Source: Seiridium cupressi (taxonomy: Eukaryota > Ascomycota > Sordariomycetes > Amphisphaeriales > Sporocadaceae). Taken from it: a stretch of DNA of 64,000 nt. The notes beneath the pieces were generated by a model. That model ran no database searches. It was not told the origin of the DNA and was given only the letters and a program-made list of their open reading frames with translations. Where the stretch lies: contig JARVKI010000019.1 of NCBI GenBank assembly GCA_036674765.1, positions 62,001-126,000 on the forward strand, read 5' to 3'. The position numbers and the translations under genes are program-made. Below, one piece after another: positions 36,326 to 47,341 of this stretch (position 1 is its first letter; each line of letters opens with the position of its first letter).

Positions 36326-38413
36326 TTATCCGTGTCCAAATGACGCTTCGAGCTCTCTCGCTCTCTGATGAACTCTGGAGCTATGGCTAGAAGTGTTGCC
36401 TGTCGCCCAAATTTCTTCCCAACGCTCTCTAGAAAACACAGCCAATGGATCCATAACTATAAGTCGAATACGAAAGTCCTTGAACACTTCCAGGCCTCGA
36501 AGCCACCTCGAGGCATGCCGTCGAATCACTGGAGACTCAGAGAACACCAGGACAACCGGTATGGAGGTTTTCTTGTTGTAGCCTGCAAAAAACAGACTCA
36601 GAGCAAGAGTTAATGGACCAGTCACCAGTTTCCTTTCATCGTCTTCAGTGAATGTAGACAACCGCAACTGTGCCCCTACCAAAGTACTAATTGAAAATCT
36701 GCCATCCCTGACCACCCCTTGTTGCTGACTGTCCAAAGTTTTATGCCGTTTATACTTTCATATAGAGATTCGCGTGACTCATCGAGATCTTCCCAGCGAG
36801 TTATGAATCGAACTCTTTTGAATATTTCTGGACCTTCTGCAGAGTGCTGCGCAGCGATGATTTCATGGAGATGATTCGTGTCGAACCTTTCATTGGAAGC
36901 GTCCAGATCTCTATCATGAGCCTTGGTATTCTTGCTTCCTGCCAGCCGCTCTTCTAGGTGATCCTCAGTCGCGTCAGAAACATCTAAAACTCTACGGTAG
37001 ATGAAGCTGCATTTAGAGTCATTACTGTTATGCTAGTTAGTAAATCAGTGATTTAACCTGTCGCATGTTAAAGGTCTACGGGGGAACTGACCAAGTCGTG
37101 TCCATTCCGAGACTCTTGACAGACTGTACTTGACCGCATTTGGGACAACTGCTGTCCATTCCTAAATGTCGACCGCCAGAAAGAATCATAGCCATGGTGA
37201 GTGTCTGGCCAGTGCGTACAATCTCGTAGAACTCCATGTCGGATCGCAAATCTTCGCCCGTGTTGAGGTCCTGGATGAGATACTTTTCTCGCATCACCAG
37301 CTCCATACCGTTTCGACCCCTGAACTGGTCTCTGATCATGGATCGCACTGTCTAGATCTATGTGTCAGCGTGGTCTTTTTATGACTATGAACAATGGCCA
37401 AAGGACATACCTCCCAAGACGGATTTATGCCAAGAGGAATAGGGAATGTATATCCTAGTGCATCCTCGATAAAAGCATTACTTTGAGCATATGGATCCAA
37501 GGCTGCTGGTATACTAGGCCGTAGTATGAGATTACTTTGGATATACGCATTGGCCGATCGCCCGCTCGTACGTCAGCGCCAACAAGACAATATTTTCATA
37601 TCACAGAACTTACAACTCAGAGAGAACAGCAATCACATTTTCATCAATTCGCGCAGTAGTCGTTGCTTGATCCTTCAGGATTTTGAGCACATCTCCAAAT
37701 TGCTCCTCGACACGAGCCGAGGCTTGAGCTTCTGCGTCTGCGAGACTCGAAAGTCTTACAGCGACAAGGTTGCTGTCTTGTTCTTGGGTGATACTTTGTC
37801 GCCTCTTGTTAGCCACGGACTAATCAACTCTGCCGACAAACACGCGATGGGCCACGATCACTTGAAGGAAATCCCAGAGAGGTACTCACCCCTGCGCAAG
37901 CGATTGGACCATATCTACAACATCTTTGTTGCGACGCAGCAAATCGCGCATCTGAGTCACCTTCTCCTTTTCGAAAATGCTCCATTGTATCCGCTTGATC
38001 ATATCAAGGATTGATTTTCGGGAACCTTTCGGCCTCAGGAGGCTCTTCCCATACTTCTTGAATGCCTTTTGGAGGAACGACTCGATTGCATTCCGGCAGG
38101 TGGCTACGGCGGGCTTAACTAAGCGGATGAGGCTTTCGAGCTCCGGGCCCTGCGCCCTGGTTTGCCAGAACTTCATCAGCTAGAACGGATCGAAGATTAG
38201 CGGTCGTCTCAAAGTATAGGTACATGATTCGGAGCCAAGGAAGCGGATACTAACCTCGTGTAGCGAACCGTAGAAAAGGTTCAGTTCCACGACCAAGTCC
38301 TGGAATTCCTGGGCTGAGCCATAGCTGTCGCTGAGTGCCTGTGACAATCGCCAAACGAGCTGGACAGTCGTTATGAGATCCCCAAATGACCCGTACGTGA
38401 ATGTCGCAGACAT
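36326..38413 (-). CDS. fungal ubiquitin-like-domain protein with helical N-terminal domain
   Basis: Seven exons, 38413-38255, 38179-37890, 37802-37614, 37564-37411, 37351-37092, 37024-36779 and 36728-36326, join in frame to 566 aa. The last intron (donor GTCACG) is the weakest. Residues 1-~150 form the helical domain seen at the start of many fungal STAND and ubiquitin-like proteins (FGDLITTVQLVWRLSQAL; KFAFG-like Lys-rich helix). A coiled region follows (~151-212). IEDALGYTFPIPLGINPSWE leads into a beta-grasp ubiquitin-like fold (~265-335), then a CPKC pair and a second C-x4-C that the fifth intron interrupts. The C-terminal ~200 residues are unlike anything I know. Function unknown; roles in signalling or self-recognition are guesses. 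Confidence 0.7.
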
Positions 38414-39465
38414 CTCGCGCGACAAGGTGAAGTATTAGACATGCCACATATAGTGTGAGAAGAATGACATAGAAACATCTTCAATTGGGGAGGGGTCAGT
38501 AATGGATAAAAGGTAAACGAACAATTGCATACGCAAGGCTGTCAGAATCTGCCTCCCAAGGCGGAATCAGTGCAGAGGCATCTATCTACTCAACCTCGAT
38601 AGCTTAGCCACCACCAATTCATATATGATTGGCAGACGATTGGGGCCAACTCACCAACGTTACATGCAGCATGCATTAGTTCTCTCATTCGGTTGCCCTC
38701 ATTGGTCGGCTGCAGGGTCAAACTTGCGCTTTGAATACCGACGGCCGTCGATGGCAATGTGCTGGGCTTACCTCTTTAAGATATGAACAAGCTAACATAA
38801 GTTGTACGACTGTAACCCAAGTACTACAGTAAAATCGTTAGCGTAGTGACACGAACTACTCCGGATAGTTCATTCGATTGGTGCCATTTCAGCACCATGT
38901 AGCTATCCCCCGGGAGGTGAAGTTGACCAATCAAGCTCAAGACTGGTATAGACTGTTTTTTTCAGCTACCTATAATCTACCTAATGTCTTTACGGACCAA
39001 ACGCCTTGCCGATCATAAACAAGAAAGAAAGCATCATCTGACTCCTGACTTTCCTGCTACGCCTCTCTCTGCCATAATTTGGTGTCCTTGATCTGAGGAA
39101 CCAGTATTCGTCAAAGCAATAGCTGACCTCTTGCTTGTCAATGGACTATGTTGACCCCAAGCATTCCATGTGATGATATTGTCATGATCGATCAGCACTC
39201 GACGGTCATCTTTCAAAATCCTTGCCAACGGATCACTGCCATTGTTATTCTTTTCAATGAACGCATTTCGCCGTCGCCTTAATCTCCCGGAGAGCTTGGC
39301 AGTTTCCCTTCCGCCACAGCTTTATACGAATTTACATATGGGCCCACATACGCAGGTATTGTTGGAATGTCGAAACTCCGCACAGCCATTCGAGGCCTAA
39401 CGGTAACCCCGCACTCTCCCCTGGCCTGGAGGTGGTGATGGCCCGGAACCGAAACCTTCTTGTTG
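38414..39465. other. tandem intergenic region
   Basis: About 1 kb between the start of the ubiquitin-like gene and the stop of RAE1. Small frames only. A CCAAT-type motif (GACCAATCAAG) lies near 38928. Confidence 0.4.
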
Positions 39466-40603
39466 CTAACGCTTCTTAGGATTGGGTCGAGGTTTACACT
39501 CCTCTCCCTGAATGGGATGTAGCATGATCTTGTTCGGATAGTTCTGTTGGTTGCCTTGATGACCCTTGCTCCAGTCGTAGCCAACAGCATACGCAAAGAT
39601 GTTTCCGTTGGCGTTGAACGTTGTTGCTGTGATGCTGCCGCCGACAGTGGGGTATCCCTTCAGTCTGTGTTTGGCGTCCTTGTCCCAGAAGTGGAAGGTG
39701 CCGTCACTACCGGCAGTGCTGAATGTGCCGTGTTGGGGATGGAAGGAGATGTCGTTGACGGAGTACACATTGGTAACGTTGCCCTGAGGCGGATCACGGT
39801 GGCATTTGAAGGAGAAATTGCTGGTGGCATCCTTCTCTTCAACATATTGAATGGCACAGCGGCCCTCGATTGAGCCAATGGCAAAGCCAGATGCGTCGGC
39901 AAAGCAGCTGACAACACGGGTCTGCCACTTGAGCGGGCTCTGTAGGGTCTTGTAGAACTTGAGAGGATCGGAGAGGTTGATGACATTGATGTAGCGGTCC
40001 GCTGTCCCCACGACCAGCAAGTTGTTGCGTACGTCCATGGTGTATACGCGCTCCTGTGCGGTAACAGATCCGACAGGGTTGGGGCTGCGAAGATCCCAGT
40101 ACTTGATGGTCTTGTCCCACGAACCTGTCACGACCATAGGGGCGTTGGCTTGTGGTGACTCGAAGAAGCGGGCACACTTGATGGGTTGGTCGTGAGCTGC
40201 TATTTGTGTCTGCTGGACCGTTGCCAGATCGCAGAGCATGGTTTTCTTGTCCGCGCCTGCCGAGATGAGCTTCGTCCCATCCTGTTAATCAATGATTAGC
40301 ATCAAGTCTCCTGGTCTTCCTAAGCTGCGATATGCGCCTTACCTTGGACCAATCTACACTGAAAACCGGAGCTTCATTCTCGTACATGTGTTTCCCTTGG
40401 CTCTGACCCTGGGCATTGATTTCGTAGATGCGCACCTTCTTGTCCCAACTCGAGACGGCGAGAAGGTCTGCGGTACTGGAGAAGGCGAGATCGGTCACTG
40501 TGTCCTCCGGTGGTTGGCCAACCTCGACATCCTTGGAGAGATCGCCCTGAGTGTTGGACGCGCTTGTTGCCGACGATGCGGCGCTGCCGAAAAGACCTGA
40601 CAT
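39466..40603 (-). CDS. RAE1: mRNA export factor Rae1/Gle2, WD40 beta-propeller
   Basis: Exons 40603-40343 and 40281-39466 (donor GTAAGG, acceptor AACAG, phase 0) give 358 aa, the usual size of Rae1/Gle2. The N-terminus (MSGLFGSAASSATSAS) is short and Ser-rich. WD repeats follow: VTDLAFSSTADLLAVSSWDKKVRIYE, APVFSVDWSK, IKCARFFES...VTGSWDKTIKYWDLR and VNDISFHPQHGTFSTAGSDGTFHFWD. The segment KFYKTLQSPLKWQTRVVSCF is characteristic of this protein rather than of Bub3. It binds Nup98-type nucleoporins at the nuclear pore and supports mRNA export and mitosis. Confidence 0.95.
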
Positions 40604-42083
40604 CTTGACGGGGTTCGTTCGTTGTGATTAAGGAGGTCCACAATCGTCTTTTGTCGATAATCGATGGTTAAGAGCTCATCGTTGTAGAGCGCCGTCTGAA
40701 ATGTCGCTGAAAGGTGCGTTTTGACAACGAAACTTGTCTCTCAAAATTGTCAGAAGCTGCCCGTCGCCCGTCGCGCCTGGGGTTGGATTACAACAGCTGC
40801 AGGTGTCTAGTTAAGCTCTCTAAAAAGAGTAATCGGAATTTTTCCGGCAAGCAATTGGGCACTAAATTCACCCCACCCTTTTCCTGGCATTCACAAGCTC
40901 GTAGCCCCACTCTCAAGCTCCAATTTCGAATGCCTACAAAAAATTCAAACCTCAGAGCTTGAGCTTCCTCTCTTCTCTCTCCTTCCTCACAACATCCCCT
41001 CGCCCGAAAAATCGCCATCGAAGCTACAACGGAGAAATCATCTTTCGATGTTTCTCACATGCTCCAGCTTTGGGAGAAAGTCCCCGGACACCTCTAGTTT
41101 CTAGAGACCAGCGGAAACGCGCCGCCATAAAAGCACAGCGGCTTACGCCCTCTCCATCCCTCCACCCCTCCGCCTGCCCCAGGTAGTCGCTACATCTGCA
41201 TGTCGACCCGCATCTGCCCTCCATAAGCCTGTGCCACCAGTTTTGCGACGAAGATATGAGTCCACAGCTTGGCAGGGTTGACTGGAGTCAGATCGGAAGA
41301 CGTGTGCGATGGCTTCTTGGCCGTGGGTCGGTGGGTGTGGTTTAGGGAGGAGTTGCGGTACCTTTCGTCGAGATTGATAGTTATGCGATTGCCCAAATCT
41401 CGCAAGAGACGACGGTTACTCGATGGGGCTTATTCTTGGTGCGAGGGGGTGTTGTCACCACTTACTGGTTATTGACCTCACGGTTAGACAACCATCCTTT
41501 TTTTATACACTCTGGGCTTCGTGGGAAGTCTTGGATGCTTCGTCAATACTGTTGAGGTCAATACCATTGGGGGCATTGGGATCTATGAAAGTTCAGGTGA
41601 TGATATACGATATAGAGTCAAGCACTGAGGCGAACCTACGGGCAAGCTCCTTGAAGACCTAAAATGCGTTATGGTATCTGATGAACTTTCCAACTCTCCT
41701 GTTTTAAACGGTATCAATCCTGTGGGTCGTCTCTAGTGGCAAGTGTCACCGAAGAGCTGTCCCCGATATATTCGAAATTATGTAGATGATCATAGACCAT
41801 GACTCTTTCATACTTCAACTCCGAGCTACCTCCTTGAAACTGGTTGCTAGAGGTATCATCCTGATGAGAACTCCGCGAGATCGTTAGCCCTCTGAAATGA
41901 ATGCTCCAAACCCCGAAACTCCACCCAGCTAAAGGATATCAAATGCCCAATGCCGGGTCCAACCCATGGTGTTAATCACAATGCATCACCCTTTCGTCTC
42001 TTTCGCTTCGTAGAAGATTTGTCCTTCCTTGTCCTGTTACGAAAACAGGCCAGGGTCAATACTCGCTGCCACCAGAGCCTGTC
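40604..42083. other. intergenic region with unassigned exon-like segments
   Basis: The first ~500 bases are C/T-rich RAE1 promoter. On the minus strand several open segments read like protein and are bounded by splice-like sites. One is open from about 41933 to 41727 after a TATCCTTTAG acceptor and contains YERVMVYDH. Another is at about 41661-41643 (VFKELA), followed by a 57-nt GTAGGT-TCATAG intron-like gap and a segment ending in HEAQSV and TAA near 41508. A minus-strand frame at 41190-41405 is also open. No start codon or family ties them together, so no gene is called. Confidence 0.35.
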
Positions 42084-43483
42084 CTACATGAGGCCCCCTA
42101 GCACGACCTTCCCGACACTGCTGACCTCCTGTTTGAGGTGTGCTCTGCTTGTGTCCTCGAATTCCTTGACCACGCCCTGGATGATGATTTTCCGTACCTT
42201 GCCATCAACCTTAGTGAATAGCTCGGCGATTGTGGGTGTGCAGTCACGAGGGCTGGGGAGGAGAGACATGAGTTTCGAGTAGCAATCAATAAGCATGTCG
42301 CAGAGTGTCGCGAACGTCTCAAAGAAGTCTGGATCGAATGGTAACGAGGGCGTGAGAAGATGTGTGTATTCCTCGCCGGGCAGTAGATCGTTGCCTTCTC
42401 CGCCCAGCCCGAAGGAGATCACAGACGTTGGCGTCTGCGTTGCGCCTCCGCTATGTATGCTCCCGTTAGTTTCGTTGTAAAGGCCCAAATCACCTGCGCC
42501 GCTGGTTCTGCGTCCCTTGCCCACTGGTCCGCGGCGGAACATTTGCGGCAGTCTTGCACGTGACAGAGATGAGGCATTGGTCCCATTTTCGGTGTGAATT
42601 TGCTGGAAGGACTCGAATTCTGTAAGGAGTGTATGTAGTGATCTCAGGAACTCGAGTGGTGTGGAGGAGTTGAGATCTATGACGGTGGGTAGAGATAGGC
42701 CGAGAAGCAGGTAGTTCGTGGCTCGCCGCGCCAGTCTTCGCGGGTCAAAATATGGCATCCGCGCAAGATCCGGTTTTTCGAATAGGAATGTGTTGAACCA
42801 GTATACTCGCCCATCATGACTATTGGCACTCGGGTTAGCGAAGCTGAAAGCACATGTGTTACTACAAAGTGTACTGCCCGTGCTACGCAGAACACGAGGA
42901 GCGGGGCCGGAACAAGCTCTACGTACGCCTTCCTGAGATAATCCAGAGTTGATATCCTCTTATTCGCAATTTCTTGCACATGTTGGTAGATGATGTTTGA
43001 CTCCTGGGGTAGCGAAGCACCTGGTATACCGGCTTGTGGTGGTGCGAAGGGCGTCGTGGACACTCCGGTCATGTTGCCATAGTTGCTGGGGGCGCTGGAC
43101 GCTGTCCGGCTCAGCATCCTCGAAAACGAGTCGGCGGACACAGGAGACCGCACAGCGACTTCGTTCTCTTTCGCGAGCTTCGTGTAGGCTGCGAGCGCAA
43201 AATCGGGTAGGGCAGGTGGTCTTGCGTCGTCCGTCACAACTTGGTCCCCATTTGTTGCGACTGCTGCTGAGGGGCTCGAGCGGCGCTTCCCCTTGGAAGG
43301 AGAGGAAAAGGACGATGGTCCGCCGAGGGAAGGCTTGCGCTCGCGGTCCTTTGACTGTTCTGTCGAAATGATGTTGCTGCGCTCGCCACTGCTGGTGCCA
43401 GGCCTCGATCGTTTCCCTGTCTCTTTCAACGAATGATTGCCGTAGAAGATGTTGTTGGTGAAGTAAGGAGCGGCGCTCTCCAT
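42084..43483 (-). CDS. conserved-looking protein of unknown function
   Basis: Exons 43483-42927 and 42819-42084 (donor GTACGT, acceptor CCAATAG, phase 2) give 430 aa. The start MESAAPYFTNNIFYGNHSL is followed by a long Ser/Lys/Pro-rich, probably disordered stretch to about residue 95. A folded part then runs DFALAAYTKLAKENEVAV, IIYQHVQEIANKRISTLDYL, and across the intron VYWFNTFLFEKPDL, PYFDPRRLARRATNYLLLGL. The C-terminal end is helical (CDMLIDCYSKLMSLLP; VKEFEDTSRAHLKQEV). The join through a conserved-looking tract makes the model secure, but I cannot name the family. No signal peptide or membrane segment. Confidence 0.78.
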
Positions 43484-44606
43484 TCTGAGTCTATTGTCTT
43501 ATCTCTTGCGTAAGTCCAGGGGCCGATGCTCGATTAGCGCATTCCCGCTGCCGGCGGGATGTTTAATTGGATGTGGGGTTACAGTACAGGATTTGGGAAG
43601 TTGTTTAATTGGAACGCAGGAGCAGTGGTTACAGTGATGTGCGTTTCTTGAAGAAGTTCGAGGTGCGATGACATCCATATATACACGGGAACGAATACCG
43701 AGATCGAAGTAGTGAGAGAGATGTGAATTGATCCTGATGAAGCAAAGCGGGCTGCAAGGAGGCTCAAGGATCACCAATATTGCCTAGTACCAACAAAACT
43801 GCAAGTCATACGGCCCGGAAGCCAAAGCATGGTACGTGTGGTACGTGTGGGTGGGAGCAGTGTTTGGTTTCGATGAAACAACCAATCATTCATCACACTT
43901 CTAGATTCGGGCGCTCGCCATGTGTGCCCAGAAGGGCATCACAATGCCCTAAGCGCAGACTATCCTCCGAATTCTTCATTGGCGTCGAGCTGGGACGGAG
44001 ATCAAACCACCGTCTTGTGGTTCGATCATTGCTTAAGCCTGGCGAATCACAGAGTCCAAGGACCCCTACTCATGGACTTATTAGCCAGAACGTTCCGAGC
44101 AATGATTGCATTGATTCAACCATAGTTTTGTAGGGCGAAATGGCGCCAAGTTTGTGGCTGTGAGTCGAAGAGGTTCATCATCGCAACTATGTGAGGCTCG
44201 GAGGTGGTAGAAAGTGAAGCGACCAGAACATGTTCTCAAACACCGGCTCGGTGATCATCGAGCCTTCAACCAGCCAGCTTAGACATTCTTTACAAGTTGA
44301 TCATGGAACTAATTGTATAGTACAGTAGACAACCATTGTGATAGTGCAAAGTTACTTCACTTATGGGTCAATGTCAAAAGATAGACTGCGTACAGCTCTA
44401 GGTTAGTTTGGCTGCTTGGACCCTGATTCTGTTTGGTTCACCCCGCTAAATGCTAGGCCTGATTGGAGAACGCGCTTTGAGTCGCGTTAAGTTTTGGGCA
44501 ACCCCACGACAAGATAATACTGCCAGCGCGTTCCAACAGCATCTGCGAGCCATCCGACCCGGCAAGAGATAGTTGATCCGAGTCGACTTCCCTCGATGCC
44601 GCCGTG
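43484..44606. promoter_or_regulatory. divergent intergenic region upstream of gamma-tubulin
   Basis: About 1.1 kb between two start codons. GGTACGTGTGGTACGTGTGG near 43829-43848 is a short direct repeat. The last bases include a three-codon upstream ORF that overlaps the gamma-tubulin start; see its own entry. Confidence 0.4.
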
Positions 44607-44607
44607 A
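44596..44607 (+). promoter_or_regulatory. upstream ORF overlapping the gamma-tubulin start
   Basis: ATG CCG CCG TGA: its stop codon shares the A of the main ATG, giving TGATG at 44605-44609. This arrangement allows termination and reinitiation at the main start. Whether the transcript includes it depends on the transcription start site. Confidence 0.55.
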
Positions 44608-46217
44608 TGCCGAGGTTCGTTTCTACTTGGTCAACTCCGTGTGGCCTGCCAGGCTAATTATCTGTCGTAGAGAAATCATCACAATTCAGGCGGGCCAATG
44701 CGGCAACAGCAGTCAGTTCCCCGAACCATCTCGGCGATGATCCTCCAGCGCGTAGAGGCTGATAAGTTGAATAGTTGGGAGTCAATTCTGGCAGCAGCTG
44801 TGCCAAGAACACGGCATCAACCAAGATGGCAATTTGGAGGACTTTGCGACAGAAGGCAACGACCGCAAGGATGTGTTTTTCTATCAAAGCGACGATACGA
44901 GATACATCCCGAGAGCTGTTCTAATCGATCTGGAGCCGAGAGTTCTGAACAGCATTCAGACTGGCCCATATAAGAACATTTACAACCCTGAGAACTTCTT
45001 CATAGGCAAGAGCGGCATAGGAGCCGGAAATAATTGGGGTGATGGGTATCAGACGGGTGAATCAGTACATGAGGAGATCATGGAGATGATCGATAGAGAA
45101 GCGGATGGAAGCGACTCGCTCGAGGTACGAAGTCTTCGAGAATGCTGCGAATTACACTGACGCAGGCAGGGTTTCATGCTTCTGCACTCAATAGCCGGCG
45201 GCACTGGTTCAGGTCTCGGCTCTTTCCTCCTCGAGAGAATGAACGACAGATTCCCAAAGAAGATTATCCAAACATACTCGGTCTTTCCCGACACAACGAA
45301 TGCTGGCGACGTCGTTGTACACCCTTACAACAGTCTGCTCTCTATGCGAAGGCTGACGCAAAATGCCGACTCGGTGGTGGTCTTAGACAATGGAGCTTTA
45401 TCATCCATCGCCGCAGATCGATTACACGTACAAGAACCCTCGTTCCAGCAAACGAATCAGCTCGTCTCGACCGTCATGTCAGCAAGTACGACGACACTAA
45501 GGTACCCAGGATATATGCATAATGATCTCGTCAGTATATTGGCATCTTTGATACCAACACCAAGATGCCACTTCCTGATGACTGCCTATACGCCGTTCAC
45601 CGGGGACCAGGTCGAGCAAGCGAAGACGGTCCGAAAGACAACAGTTCTAGATGTTATGAGAAGATTATTGCAGCCAAAGAACCGCATGGTCTCCACTGTG
45701 CCGGGCAAGAAGAGCTGCTACATCTCAATTCTCAACGTCATTCAGGGCGAGGTTGACCCAACCGACGTGCACAAGAGTCTTCTACGTATTAGAGAAAGAA
45801 GGCTGGCAACATTTATTCCCTGGGGTCCTGCTAGTATCCAGGTGGCATTGACCAAGAGAAGCCCGTATGTGCCAATGAGCCACCGGGTAAGTGGCTTGAT
45901 GCTGGCGAACCACACCAGCATTGCTACTGTAAGTTATTCTCATCTCATTAAGCCACTGTGAGATTAGGACTCGAGCTGACAAGACACGATAGCTCTTCAG
46001 ACGAATCGTCAAGCAGTACGACGGAATGCGGAAGCGAAATGCATTTATGGAAGGCTACAAGAAGACAGCGCCATTCTCCGAAAACTTGGACGAATTCGAT
46101 GAGGCAAGACAGGTTGTAACAGATCTCATTTCCGAGTATGAGGCAGCCGAGGATGCCAACTACCTGAATCCAGACGAGCTGGCCACGTCAGCGGAGACCG
46201 ACAAGCGTGCTGGTTAA
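44607..46217 (+). CDS. mipA: gamma-tubulin
   Basis: Exons 44607-44614, 44671-44711, 44775-45124, 45170-45928 and 45993-46217 give 460 aa, the normal length, all phases closing. The first coding exon has only eight bases (ATGCCGAG), and the second completes [16 protein letters not shown], the family start. The GTP-binding loop [13 protein letters not shown] (tubulin signature GGGTGSG type) is intact. Gamma-specific text includes [36 protein letters not shown] and [10 protein letters not shown]. It nucleates microtubules at spindle pole bodies. Introns crowd the 5' end, as is usual for tubulin genes of ascomycetes. Confidence 0.96.
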
Positions 46218-46840
46218 TGCAATTGATGATTTACTGCCACACGAGCTGGTTTCACGATATGATGTAAAGAAAAAGTGGTAGAAGGCTGGGCGTTTGGTGG
46301 TGTCAGGGATGTCATTAAGCTAATTAGGTAGCTGGTAGTCTATACTGAGCAAGCATTTCTGCATAGTTGGTTAGAAGATGATGGCATCTCATCGCGATTC
46401 ACGGGCTGAGACCCACCAATATTACGTCTTTCTGGGGCGACCCCGTCGATTGACTGAGTCGATACCTACCAAATTTGCATCGGCTGTTCTAGAAACCCAA
46501 GAGTTCAGCCCTGCAGAGCCTCCAAATTGCACCGACTCGTTAGGTCTGGTACCTGAATATAGTATGCAAGCCCCACCATTTTCGACGTCACGCGACCAAA
46601 GCCCCTCCAACTGATGTCATCCATAGCTCACTGCCGGAGGGGAAGCTCCCATACAGCTCCCGAAGCTTCACACAGCTTGTAATGTATTGAATTGTATTAA
46701 AGGCTTTCATTTGGCGTTGCCAAACAACTCTCTTTTCTTCTTTATTGTCATTCACCAGCTCAAGCACGAAACGAAAACTCAATCAAGTCACATCAACACA
46801 ACCAACTTCCGATATCCGCTCAACAAACACATCACAAACA
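46218..46840. promoter_or_regulatory. promoter and 5' leader of the small disordered-protein gene
   Basis: TATTAAAGG near 46695 could be a TATA-type element. A pyrimidine-rich run (AACTCTCTTTTCTTC, about 46727-46741) follows, then CAAC-rich leader sequence to the intron donor at 46841. These are marks of a strongly transcribed fungal promoter. Confidence 0.4.
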
Positions 46841-47063
46841 GTAAGTCTCTTCCCTCTGCTACATGCCATTGGGATATCTTGGGGCATTGGGATCCTAGGT
46901 ACTTGTGAGGTCAGAGTTTGTGCAGTTGCACCCATACGTTGACACATGGGCGGGCCGGGCATCTCCTGGCATTTATGCAATGCCATTGATTCCAGTGTCT
47001 CCAGTCTCTTCAGCACGTGGCTTTCAGTTTCTTACAAACCATGAGTACTAACTCTATTTGTAG
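46841..47063 (+). other. 5'UTR intron
   Basis: Donor GTAAGT at 46841, branch site TACTAAC at about 47047-47053 and acceptor TTGTAG ending at 47063 outline a 223-base intron wholly inside the leader, 11 bases before the start codon of the next gene. Leader introns often raise expression in fungi. Confidence 0.65.
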
Positions 47064-47074
47064 CATCCATCACA

Positions 47075-47341
47075 ATGACTCAATCCAAGGCCGACAAGAT
47101 CTCCGAGGTTCAGTCCAACCTCCCTCTTCCTGAGCAGCCCCCCGTCGCTTCCGACTGGAACTCGGCGGATGCCCGCAACGTCAACGTTGGTTCCGGTGGC
47201 GTTTCTTCAGACATCTCTACCGGTGCCGGCTCGGAATCCGGTCTGCGAGAGCCTGCCAGCAAGGCTGATGCCGACCTCAGTAAGGTTGGCCGCGAGGGCA
47301 AGGACAACCTATCCGGTCCTCCCAAGGATGCTGCCAAATAA
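47075..47341 (+). CDS. small hydrophilic disordered protein
   Basis: A single coding exon of 88 aa, MTQSKADKISEVQSNLPLP at the start. It is rich in Gly, Ser, Asp and Lys with no cysteine, no hydrophobic segment and no signal. The central SDWNSADARNVNVGSGG and the end GKDNLSGPPKD are the most motif-like parts. Short proteins of this make-up recur in filamentous ascomycetes without assigned function. The hydrophilic, Gly/Ser-rich sequence suggests a stress- or development-induced protein, which is inference. It is read from a spliced leader, which points to regulated or strong expression. Confidence 0.75.
   Translation: MTQSKADKISEVQSNLPLPEQPPVASDWNSADARNVNVGSGGVSSDISTGAGSESGLREPASKADADLSKVGREGKDNLSGPPKDAAK

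Noticed and set aside
41276..41309. Sequence resembling pieces of an Illumina adapter (TGACTGGAGT, AGATCGGAAG, ACGTGTGC close together)
   Set aside because: The pieces are about ten bases or shorter, out of the adapter's order and within otherwise ordinary fungal sequence. Chance is the simpler explanation; read coverage would settle it.
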